From Desulfobacter sp. (lineage in GTDB: Bacteria; Desulfobacterota; Desulfobacteria; Desulfobacterales; Desulfobacteraceae), in contig CP054837.1 of assembly GCA_028768525.1 (NCBI GenBank), forward strand, positions 3,071,001 to 3,135,000: a DNA stretch of 64,000 bases, in the 5' to 3' direction. Shown piece by piece: positions 9,204 to 17,237 of the stretch. The number at the start of each line of letters is the position of its first letter. The stretch's first letter is position 1. The position numbers and the translations under genes were made by a program. The notes beneath the pieces are model-generated. The model was not told where the DNA came from. It ran no database searches and worked only from the letters and a program-made list of their open reading frames with translations.

Positions 9204-10358
9204 ATGAGATTTTTTCCCATTAAAATTGCCATTCTCTGCCTCCTGCTCACCCCGGTATTTTACATTGTCACCCTCGCCGGCTGCGACCATGCGCTGGAAA
9301 AAAGCTACACCCGGAAAATCCAGAATATATTTATAGGAAATGCCGATGACCTGCTTAACGGAAGAATGCCCCTGGAAGAGCAGGTTGCCAAAAACATCCA
9401 AAATTTTCTGGATCAAGATTTCCTTACTGCCAGAGCCGGCCTCAACCTGGATATCCGTATCATCACAGCCAAAGGCAAAATTATCTATCCCATATACATT
9501 GGTACGGACTTTCCCGCTGCATCTCCGGCCGTCCAGTACGATGCCCAGCTCATTGCCGACAAAAACCTAAAAATCCTAAACGAAGATCTCCAGGTCAAAA
9601 TCAGCCTCAACCTGGACCACGGTGCCCTCATCGCCAACATCATACTGGCCTTTTATTCCACCCTTTCCCTCTCCCTGTTTTTCATCTTTTACAAAAGAGG
9701 GGCCAGAAAAGCCCTTCATGCCAGAAAAACACAGGACGCCCTGATCAGCGACCTGAAAAAAGAAGAAAAACACCATGAAAAAATCCTCAAAGACCTAAGT
9801 GAAGAACGCCAGGGCTTATTTAAGAATATCAGTGAACTTAATAAGAAATACCAAAAATCCCAAAAAAAGGCCAAAATCAATGAAGAAGAAATGTTCAAGG
9901 AAATCCTCTCCCTGGAAGACCAGCTCAACTCCTTTATTATGATGAAAAAGGAAAAAGATGAAGAAATCACTGAACTGAAAACCACATTAGAAAAATACGA
10001 ACGCCGCAAAAGCGGCAAATCCAAACGTAATGAATTTGAGTTTCTTTCCAAGCGTTTAACCGCCCTTTATAAAAATGTAAATATGAACCGCAAAGCCCTG
10101 ACCGGATTCATCGGCCTTACCGACGAACAACAGATCAAGGCAGAAGAAACCATCCACCACCTGGACCGAGATCCGGATTCAGTCATTATTAAGCGAAAGG
10201 TGTTTTCAGGTAAAAAGCATAAAAGCACCTGCTTTGAAGTCCTTTTCGCATACAATGGCCGACTCTATTTTAAAAAGGAAAAGAACCGGACCGAAGTCGT
10301 GGTCATCGGCACTAAAAACACCCAGAATAAGGATATGGAGTTTCTCCAAAATTTATAA
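9204..10358 (+). CDS. membrane-anchored coiled-coil protein with periplasmic domain
   Basis: The 384-residue protein has an N-terminal membrane helix (about 5-26), a periplasmic segment of about 115 residues and a second helix at about 143-165 (ANIILAFYSTLSLSLFFIF). A long, charged cytoplasmic coiled coil (about 180-280, Lys/Glu-rich heptads) and a C-terminal globular part follow. The layout resembles a sensor/receptor without a recognisable output domain; no kinase, GGDEF or methyl-accepting motif is seen. Its stop codon overlaps the start of the ATPase gene by one base (TAATG), so the two are translationally coupled and probably act together. Function unknown. Confidence 0.8.
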   Translation: MRFFPIKIAILCLLLTPVFYIVTLAGCDHALEKSYTRKIQNIFIGNADDLLNGRMPLEEQVAKNIQNFLDQDFLTARAGLNLDIRIITAKGKIIYPIYIGTDFPAASPAVQYDAQLIADKNLKILNEDLQVKISLNLDHGALIANIILAFYSTLSLSLFFIFYKRGARKALHARKTQDALISDLKKEEKHHEKILKDLSEERQGLFKNISELNKKYQKSQKKAKINEEEMFKEILSLEDQLNSFIMMKKEKDEEITELKTTLEKYERRKSGKSKRNEFEFLSKRLTALYKNVNMNRKALTGFIGLTDEQQIKAEETIHHLDRDPDSVIIKRKVFSGKKHKSTCFEVLFAYNGRLYFKKEKNRTEVVVIGTKNTQNKDMEFLQNL

Positions 10359-12127
10359 TGTATACCCAGTTTTTCGGCCTCAATAAAAAACCTTTCCGGA
10401 TCAGCACCGATCCAGCCTTCATGTGGTTCGGCGAAAAGCACAAAGAAGCCCTGGCCACCCTCCGCTACGGTATTCTGGACAATAAAGGCTTCCTCCTGCT
10501 CACCGGGGACGTAGGCACCGGCAAAACCTCCCTGATCAACGCCCTGATCCAGAGCCTGGGGCCCGATGTGATCTGCACCACCGTACCCGATCCCAGTTTG
10601 GACAAGCTGGACCTGCTCAATTACATTGCCGCCGCCTTCGGCATGGACAGGGAATTCAATTCCAAGGGGGCGTTTCTAGGTCATTTCAGAAATTTTCTCA
10701 TCAAGGCCAATGAAAACAATAAAAAGGTACTTCTAATCATCGACGAGGCCCAACTCCTCACCCAGGAAATGCTGGAAGAAATCCGGCTGCTCTCCAACAT
10801 CGAAAAGACCGACACCAAACTGATCAATATATTTTTCATCGGACAGAACGAATTCAACGAAATCCTCAATCGCCCCCAGAATCGTGCCGTCCGCCAGCGC
10901 ATGACCCTGAATTACAACATTGATCCCCTGACCCCGGAAGAGACAGAGGCCTATATCCGCCACCGCCTCAAGGTGGCCGGCACCGAAGAAAAACTTTTCG
11001 ACCACGGGGCCGTTCAGGAAGTATTCTTATACTCCGGCGGCTTTCCCAGGCGAATCAACATCCTATGCGACCATGCCCTGCTCTCCGGGTATGTCAAAGA
11101 ACAACGGCTCATCGACGCCTCAATCATCAGCGAATGCGCCAAAGAGCTGAAAATCCCGGCCTACGTGCGCAACCGGGACATTAACGGATTTACCGAATCC
11201 AAAGTACCGCAGCCCCCCCGTCCGGCCGTCCCCAAGAGACCACACCAGCCGGCACCGCCTGTATACCCCATACAGCCGCCCCCATATCCCTATCCGGCAC
11301 CACCGGCCCGGCCCGCATCCCGCTTCCCCTGGACCGGCGTCCTGGTATTTGCCTCAGCCTTGCTCCTGATATGGGTATTTATGTTCCCGAACCATTTCAA
11401 TGCCACCTTGGCCACCATAAAAAAAAGGGCCGGCGACAGCCTGGCGGTCTTAACCGGCAGCCCTCTGCCCGCGGAATCTCCGAAACAGCCCACAACCCCC
11501 CAGGAACCCGGATCCGGAACAGACCCCACTCCCCGGCAAACAGAATCCCAAACTCATACCCCACCGGAACCGACGCCTTCACCAGCACCAGTCCCCTTAA
11601 AAGCGGCGCCCGGGTCTCTGTCGGATGAAACCCCAGAACCCGTTTCTGTCATCATCGAAAAAGAAGTTCCCGCCCCCCCAGACGAAGCACCGACCCCCTT
11701 GGTCACAACGGTACAGAAAACGCCCACCGCCCCTCTTCCAGAAAAAAAAGAATCTCCCCCCCGCCCAATCCCGCCGCTTCCTGAAGAAACCATCATCATT
11801 CGTTTCCAATACAACACCAACGATTTTACCCCCAAAGGCCTATCAGATCTGGAACACTTCGCAAAAACGCTAAGCCTCTACCCCGAAGCCCAGGTCCGCA
11901 TCACCGGCCACACCGATTCCCAAGGATACGACAACTATAATCTAAAACTCTCAGAATTCCGGGCCAATATCGTAAAAAGCTTTCTATTGGGCCGGGGCGT
12001 AAAAGAAAATCAAATGACAATAGAAGGCAGGGGAGGGCGGGACCCCATTGAATCCAACACAACGCCCTGGGGCCGAAAAATGAACCGCCGGGTAGAAATT
12101 AAAGTATTAAACCCTCAAAAATATTAA
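10358..12127 (+). CDS. ExeA/GspA-type AAA ATPase fused to a periplasmic OmpA-like domain
   Basis: The 589-residue protein starts with a cytoplasmic AAA module of the ExeA/GspA type, also seen in PEP-CTERM-associated ATPases: MYTQFFGLNKKPF, Walker A GDVGTGKTS at 51-58 and Walker B VLLIIDEAQ near 125-133. A proline-rich linker leads to one membrane helix at about 324-345. A second Pro/Thr-rich periplasmic linker is followed by an OmpA/MotB-type peptidoglycan-binding domain at about 478-587 (RITGHTDSQGYDNYN; GRGGRDPIESN; RRVEIKV). ExeA-like ATPases help secretins cross the peptidoglycan; here the peptidoglycan-binding module is OmpA-like rather than the usual PG_binding_1. The inferred role is ATP-driven remodelling or anchoring at the cell wall, together with the coiled-coil partner encoded immediately upstream. 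Confidence 0.88.
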   Translation: MYTQFFGLNKKPFRISTDPAFMWFGEKHKEALATLRYGILDNKGFLLLTGDVGTGKTSLINALIQSLGPDVICTTVPDPSLDKLDLLNYIAAAFGMDREFNSKGAFLGHFRNFLIKANENNKKVLLIIDEAQLLTQEMLEEIRLLSNIEKTDTKLINIFFIGQNEFNEILNRPQNRAVRQRMTLNYNIDPLTPEETEAYIRHRLKVAGTEEKLFDHGAVQEVFLYSGGFPRRINILCDHALLSGYVKEQRLIDASIISECAKELKIPAYVRNRDINGFTESKVPQPPRPAVPKRPHQPAPPVYPIQPPPYPYPAPPARPASRFPWTGVLVFASALLLIWVFMFPNHFNATLATIKKRAGDSLAVLTGSPLPAESPKQPTTPQEPGSGTDPTPRQTESQTHTPPEPTPSPAPVPLKAAPGSLSDETPEPVSVIIEKEVPAPPDEAPTPLVTTVQKTPTAPLPEKKESPPRPIPPLPEETIIIRFQYNTNDFTPKGLSDLEHFAKTLSLYPEAQVRITGHTDSQGYDNYNLKLSEFRANIVKSFLLGRGVKENQMTIEGRGGRDPIESNTTPWGRKMNRRVEIKVLNPQKY

Positions 12128-12151
12128 TCAAACTCATATTTCCGTTCAAAG

Positions 12152-14482
12152 CTACATTTCCGGATTCAGATTGCTCCAATCCGGCTGTAAAATATCTTCA
12201 ACCTCATCAGACATTCCCGGCATCTTCATGGGATCCAAAACAGACTCGTTATCAGGATCAAATGGATTTTGTTCTTCCGGATCCGGTTTTCCATTCAACC
12301 CGGCCAACACCTTTCGGGCAGCTTCCCGGTCCTTTGCCCTGAGATCATCACATGCCAAAGAGGCTTCCAACTTATCCCTTGCTTCCGAAAGTTTCGCCTG
12401 CCGGTAAAAAGCCATTCCAAGATGATATTGGACCATCCCCGATCCAGACACCAGTTCTTCCGCCTGGGCCAGCATCCACTCCGCCTGGGAATAAATTTTC
12501 TTATGGTAGTAGGCCCACCCCAGTGTATCCATGAGCCAGGCCTGCTCCGGCATCCGGTCATAGGCCGTTCTGGCCAAATCGAGCGCCCTGTCGAGATCGT
12601 CCCCCTTTTCCAACAGCAGCCAGGCCATATTCCCCATAATCTGGGGATGGTCTGGAAAGGATTTCAGGGCCAGTTCCAACACCTCCGCCGCCCTGTCAAT
12701 ATTCATTCTTTCCACATAATAACTCGACAGGCGGAGCCAGCCGTCCTGAAACCGGGGGTGTTCTACCGTACACTGGATCAGCACCCGTTCAGCATCCTGC
12801 GGGTTCCCGGTGGCCTGGAACAATTCGGCCTGCAATAAGTAAAAGGCACCGGATACCGGCTTTTGACCCATTGCCTGGTCAAGATAGGCCCGGCACCGGT
12901 CATACTCTTTTAGTTCCAGGCTGATTCTGGCACCTGCATAATACACTGCAGAACTCTTCTTGACCTTCGCCATCCTGTCAATCTTGGCAAGCACCTGGCT
13001 GCCTTGACCCGCATCAACCATAAGACGTGCATAGCCAAACAGGGCCTCATACATGCCAGGCATTTTTTCAATGACGTCCCCGTAGCTTTCCAGGGCTTCC
13101 TTCCGCTTGCCCGAAGCCTCAAACCCCTGTCCAAGGAAAATCAATGCCGAAATATCTCCTAGATACCAGGCTTTGGTGAAAGCAGACAAGGCAGCGGCCA
13201 CATTTCCCTCTCCCATAGAAGAAAGTCCCTTGACCTTCCATGCATCGGCATGGGAAGAGTCTATCCCCAAAAACCTGTCTATATATTGGGAGGCGAGCAT
13301 ATAATGCCTGTTTTTATAATTCAGTACTGCCAGTGCCAAAAGTGATTCTCCGTAGCCAGGGTCCAGCATCAAAGCATCAATAAAAGCCTGTTCAGCCAGC
13401 TTGGTCTGGCTCCCTGCAAGATAAGCCACCCCCAAAAGATAATGGGCAGACACAAGGCTGTATGTTTTTTCCAACGCTGTTTTCAGGAAAGAAACAGCAT
13501 GGGAATACCGTCCTTTGAGAAGCCAGTACTTTCCCATGAGCAGATTATACCCCAGGCTGTCCATATCCCGTTGTTTCAATTCATCCAGTAACTTCTCAGC
13601 TCCGGCCATATCCTGGATGGACAGATAAATATCCGCCAGCTGCATCTTGAACTCATCATTATCCGGCCAGTCCTGAACAAGGGATTTTAAACAGGTAACA
13701 GCCTTTTCCTTCATTCCAAGTGAACGGTAATACAGACAAAGCCGGATTCTGAACTCAAGGTTTTCAGGGGCGGCGTTAATCGCCCGTAACATTGTACTCT
13801 CGGCCCTTGCATTATCATCTGCCAGAATAAAATAATCCGCCAACAGCATCAGATCCATGGGGGCCGTAACCCCCTCCTCCCTGCATCGGGTAACCATTCT
13901 GCCGGCCTCAAATCCTTTTTTCTGTTCCCGGAGGCAGATGGCCAATTTCAGCCGGGGCCGAATCTGACCGGGTAGAAGGGCTACGGCTTTTTTGTATGCA
14001 GTTTCCCCTTTTGCCAATTCCCCTTTCAGCATGGATAGATCCCCGGAAAGCACCATTACCAAAGGTGAGGCCCCATGGGTTTCCATCAATTTAGATAATA
14101 GATTTTCAGCTTGTCCGAGATCGCCTCTGATCAACGAAATCCGAATCACCTGCATTTGAATGCTTAATTTCCCAGGCGACGCCTGCAACGCTTTTCTAAA
14201 GAGGTTCTCGGCCTGATCCAAATTTGATAATTTCAAATAAGCCGTGCCCATCTTTTCGTATAGCCGTCCCGCAAATTCGGTAAGATCTTTGGCACGCCGC
14301 CAATGGTGAAGGGCCTCGGCATATGCTCCCCGTTCAAATGCCTTATCCCCCAATTTTTCAAAGGATTGATCTGAGCCGGAAAATTGCCAAAACACCAGGC
14401 CCGCCACCAGAAGCCCGGCTATCATCGCAGAGATCAAAAAACTGGCACCGATAACGGCAACCTTTTTCCGCTTATTTTTCAC
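12152..14482 (-). CDS. membrane-anchored TPR-repeat protein
   Basis: The 776-residue protein has an N-terminal membrane helix (about 8-32), then TPR repeats through most of the chain (for example residues containing GTAYLKLSNLDQAENLFRKA and LGWAYYHKKIYSQAEWMLAQ), and an acidic C-terminus. It is probably a periplasmic or inner-membrane scaffold. The repeat style resembles the PrsT-type TPR proteins of PEP-CTERM systems, but no lipobox is present. The GTG at 14482 overlaps the stop of the upstream gene (GTGA), indicating translational coupling; an ATG at 14536 would fall inside the upstream gene and puts charged residues before the helix. It is convergent with the ATPase gene, 24 bp apart. Confidence 0.85.
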   Translation of the reverse strand: MKNKRKKVAVIGASFLISAMIAGLLVAGLVFWQFSGSDQSFEKLGDKAFERGAYAEALHHWRRAKDLTEFAGRLYEKMGTAYLKLSNLDQAENLFRKALQASPGKLSIQMQVIRISLIRGDLGQAENLLSKLMETHGASPLVMVLSGDLSMLKGELAKGETAYKKAVALLPGQIRPRLKLAICLREQKKGFEAGRMVTRCREEGVTAPMDLMLLADYFILADDNARAESTMLRAINAAPENLEFRIRLCLYYRSLGMKEKAVTCLKSLVQDWPDNDEFKMQLADIYLSIQDMAGAEKLLDELKQRDMDSLGYNLLMGKYWLLKGRYSHAVSFLKTALEKTYSLVSAHYLLGVAYLAGSQTKLAEQAFIDALMLDPGYGESLLALAVLNYKNRHYMLASQYIDRFLGIDSSHADAWKVKGLSSMGEGNVAAALSAFTKAWYLGDISALIFLGQGFEASGKRKEALESYGDVIEKMPGMYEALFGYARLMVDAGQGSQVLAKIDRMAKVKKSSAVYYAGARISLELKEYDRCRAYLDQAMGQKPVSGAFYLLQAELFQATGNPQDAERVLIQCTVEHPRFQDGWLRLSSYYVERMNIDRAAEVLELALKSFPDHPQIMGNMAWLLLEKGDDLDRALDLARTAYDRMPEQAWLMDTLGWAYYHKKIYSQAEWMLAQAEELVSGSGMVQYHLGMAFYRQAKLSEARDKLEASLACDDLRAKDREAARKVLAGLNGKPDPEEQNPFDPDNESVLDPMKMPGMSDEVEDILQPDWSNLNPEM

Positions 14483-15318
14483 CGTGTCACCACCAGCATA
14501 CCGATCAGGCCGGCAATGACCATAACAGCCGCCCAAGCAAAAATCGCAATTCTATTTTCAATCACATATCGTAGTAATTTCAATCCAAAAGCGAAAATCC
14601 ATGGCAACTCTGTTTCATGGCCATAGTTGGTGGCATACCTTCCCGCTCTCTGTGATTTTTTAGCGTATCCGTTTTCTGAGGCTGATGATAATTGTTCCCC
14701 ATTGGGTAAAGCATCTAAATCCTCCTTTTTTTCCCCATACCAGGCTTCCTGAAAATCAAGACTTTTTTGGACCACCAGTTTCTCTTTCCCTTCTTTTTGA
14801 AACAAAATAACATCCGCTAATTTCTTTCTTATTTCATGGGCGGGCTCAAGGGCCTCAGCAACCTGCGGGGAAATTTTCTTTTTAATTGTGTCGTTTCGTT
14901 CAAGATACGGAATACTTAAATCTTTCAACAGCTCAGCATTCCTTTTCTTGGCCGCCAAGTATTCTTCAAGAATATTTTTTACCTTCAGATTGGCAGCTAT
15001 CTGGCGGTCAAGAAAGGCCTCGGTATTGACCACCATTTTCTTCAATAAATTAAACGGAATATCAATATTGAGTTCTCCGGTTTTCACCCTTGTTCCATCA
15101 CCGGAAAAGTCCCAGCCCTGAAGCTCGCCTTCCATCGTGCCCCTGTTTGGCAAAATGGCATAACGGCCAAATGGGCTTTTATGGATTCTGGCACCGTCAA
15201 AGGCCGGCGAACTCTCCTGCTCGGCAGGATGATGAAACCAGGCATAGGCCGTTCCTGTGCAGACCAGCAGGGTAACCACCAATGACAAGACCGTTACTTT
15301 CAAAATAGTATGGACCAT
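14479..15318 (-). CDS. hypothetical exported protein with two membrane segments
   Basis: The 279-residue protein has an N-terminal signal/anchor (about 4-26, ending GTAYA) and a second hydrophobic helix near the C-terminus (about 255-277). The periplasmic middle is mainly helical and charged (about 85-200). No known domain is recognised. It starts at an ATG preceded by a perfect AGGAGGT. It is the first gene of a two-gene unit with the TPR protein, and the 4-base stop/start overlap suggests the two proteins form a complex. Confidence 0.78.
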   Translation of the reverse strand: MVHTILKVTVLSLVVTLLVCTGTAYAWFHHPAEQESSPAFDGARIHKSPFGRYAILPNRGTMEGELQGWDFSGDGTRVKTGELNIDIPFNLLKKMVVNTEAFLDRQIAANLKVKNILEEYLAAKKRNAELLKDLSIPYLERNDTIKKKISPQVAEALEPAHEIRKKLADVILFQKEGKEKLVVQKSLDFQEAWYGEKKEDLDALPNGEQLSSASENGYAKKSQRAGRYATNYGHETELPWIFAFGLKLLRYVIENRIAIFAWAAVMVIAGLIGMLVVTR

Positions 15319-15734
15319 TACCTCCTTTTACCGCTTCCTCTAAACCAACGAAATTTTAATTGATGAGTCCCTACATCCCAATAGTATTAAACAAGCTTAA
15401 AAATCAAGCGTTTTTATCGACAAATTTCAAGCCCCTTGATCTAGGAAAAAGCGTTTCTATGGAATAAACGATCATGTGCATAAAAAACGAGATATCACGG
15501 ATGTGTTTCCTCTACCGTAGTAAATACCATACAATATGTATATCATCCCTATAATTAAATATGTTTCAAGCCATTCTTTATGACCGGCCTCTGTTTCTCT
15601 CTGAATGGATGTATTGAAACCCCTTCACTTTTTTCTATATATTTTAATTTTATTTCCCCGTCGAAATCGCCCATATCAATCAACCCACTTAATCTATTAG
15701 GCTTTTAAACAGCAACAAATAGAATTTTATCCCC

Positions 15735-15750
15735 TGGCTCACAATTTGCG
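15735..15750 (+). promoter_or_regulatory. sigma-54 (-24/-12) promoter
   Basis: TGGCTCACAATTTGCG has GG and GC exactly ten bases apart and matches the RpoN consensus TGGCAC-N5-TTGC at nearly every conserved position. Expected transcription start is about 15761, some 93 bases before the ATG of the surface-protein gene. Confidence 0.7.
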
Positions 15751-15801
15751 ATTAGCCGTCAGTGAACTGATTTCTGCCCGGCTGTATTGCAATCCCGTGT
15801 T

Positions 15802-15830
15802 AAAACATGTTGGGCTAAACATGTTTTTTT
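15802..15830 (+). repeat. inverted repeat with T-run in the leader of the surface-protein gene
   Basis: AAAACATG (15802-15809) is complementary to CATGTTTT (15820-15827), followed by more T. It lies between the sigma-54 promoter and the start codon, so it could act as a leader hairpin or weak attenuator. Confidence 0.35.
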
Positions 15831-15853
15831 GCGATTAGTAAGGAACTCTATTA

Positions 15854-17047
15854 ATGAAACCTGTTGTCTGCGGAGTGATGATTATCATGATGTGCCTGTT
15901 ATGTCCGGTGCCCCAATCGTTGGGGGATTCCATAGAAAAACAAAACATTGCCGCAATTGGCCAGCACATTGATTTAGGAATTGTTTCAATTCCATGGAGT
16001 CGGGCCAATAGTTATTTCGGCTATATTTACCCGGTCAATGGACTGTCTGTTGCCAATATCGATACCGGTCCCCAAACATGGAAAACAAAGGGGTACAATT
16101 CATACAAGGGAGAAAGTTCCTGGGACCAAATGGATGATCTGCCCAGTTCTAATCTCTCATCCCCCAATATGATTGTGTTCCCCTGCTCTGAAACAAAACC
16201 TGCAACAGAAACATTCGGCGGCATCCTGATTTTTCACTATAAAAACCACACAGGTGCTGTTGAGTTCCTTAGAATTGATAGTGCCGGGCTTCATTACAGG
16301 TACCGGATATTTTCCGCTGAATCAGATTCCCTCACAGTCACAGGGAATACAGAGCCAAGCGTGATAAATTATAATGATGCCCATACTTATGAAATCTGCC
16401 CTGAGAATCCCATCCCGGCTATTCATATTTCCAACAATTCTTCAGTCATTCTTCTTCCGGGTTCATCCCCCATTGATTCAGTTTCCATTATTGAAGGGAC
16501 GTTGATTTTAAAGGGCCCTGGCGAATATATTATGGGGGATGTGAAAATACATAAAAAAGGTAGATTCAGGCTTGTTGATGATGCCGTGCTTCGCATAACA
16601 GGGGACTGGGATAATTCAGGCGAGTTTGATACATTTTCAGGGCAGGTTATTTTCGACGGCGACCGCCCCCAGACAATAAGCGGGGACACCTCATTTTATT
16701 CCCTTGAAATTGATACCAGGTATCAGGTCGCCACGGATAATATCCATGTGGAAGAACTCTCTGTTCATTCAGGTATTTTTATCCCTGGCACACAATCACA
16801 AATTCGCAATGGTTATATTTCCAGCGACGGCCTGATGATGCCCGAGGCCAATGGGGTGCTTTATATTACAGGGAATATCTACAACGACGGGGGATTTATT
16901 CATAACTGCGGCCGGGTTGTCCTGAACGGGACCGTCCGGCAATACATTAGAATGGGCTATTATCCTTTTTATATCCTTGATATAAAAAACACAGATGTCT
17001 ATTGGGAAACACCGCTCATGATGGATGAAGAAAACATGTGTCCATAA
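15854..17047 (+). CDS. exported beta-repeat surface protein
   Basis: The 397-residue protein has a signal peptide (about 1-24, cleavage near PQSLGDS). Its N-terminal half (about 30-180) matches no domain recognised by eye. From about residue 195 it contains degenerate beta-strand repeats such as FSGQVIFDGDRPQTISGDTS and CGRVVLNGTVRQYI, each followed by a FY.LEI/FYILDI element. Similar repeats occur in large adhesins and autotransporter-like proteins that form beta-solenoids. The chain ends abruptly after a repeat, with no sorting signal, beta-barrel or PEP-CTERM, so it may be a truncated adhesin. The ATG has an AAGGA box, and a sigma-54 promoter lies upstream. The M6 peptidase follows on the same strand. 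Confidence 0.75.
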   Translation: MKPVVCGVMIIMMCLLCPVPQSLGDSIEKQNIAAIGQHIDLGIVSIPWSRANSYFGYIYPVNGLSVANIDTGPQTWKTKGYNSYKGESSWDQMDDLPSSNLSSPNMIVFPCSETKPATETFGGILIFHYKNHTGAVEFLRIDSAGLHYRYRIFSAESDSLTVTGNTEPSVINYNDAHTYEICPENPIPAIHISNNSSVILLPGSSPIDSVSIIEGTLILKGPGEYIMGDVKIHKKGRFRLVDDAVLRITGDWDNSGEFDTFSGQVIFDGDRPQTISGDTSFYSLEIDTRYQVATDNIHVEELSVHSGIFIPGTQSQIRNGYISSDGLMMPEANGVLYITGNIYNDGGFIHNCGRVVLNGTVRQYIRMGYYPFYILDIKNTDVYWETPLMMDEENMCP

Positions 17048-17193
17048 TATAATTTTTTCACACTCTCCTTGACAAAAAACAACGTCCGTCCTAATCAGAT
17101 TATATCTGCAGTCTTCTCCTGCTTTGATTGCAGCACACAGATCCTGGTTCTATGGTCCGAATTTGTGGGACACTTCTACCACCCAGCGCCCAA

Positions 17194-17209
17194 TGGCTGC
17201 AGCCCTGCA
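17194..17209 (+). promoter_or_regulatory. weak sigma-54-like promoter before the M6 peptidase
   Basis: TGGCTGCAGCCCTGCA has the GG-N10-GC spacing, but its -12 element is CTGC instead of TTGC and it includes a CTGCAG palindrome. The predicted leader would be only about 18 bases, just long enough for the AAGGAG site at 17225-17230. Confidence 0.33.
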
Positions 17210-17237
17210 AATCTTAATACAAATAAGGAGACCGTCT

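Larger units (their letters stand above)
15319..15853. other. intergenic region, divergent promoters
   Basis: This 535-bp region has no supported gene. It separates the minus-strand TPR pair from the plus-strand surface-protein gene. It contains a sigma-54-type promoter at 15735-15750, a short inverted repeat at 15802-15827 and an 11-base direct repeat (TTTGCGATTAG at 15745-15755 and 15828-15838). The rest is AT-rich with no further pattern seen. Confidence 0.6.

Noticed and set aside
12269..12838. 189-codon plus-strand frame inside the TPR gene
   Set aside because: Antisense to TPR repeats, composition follows the other strand.
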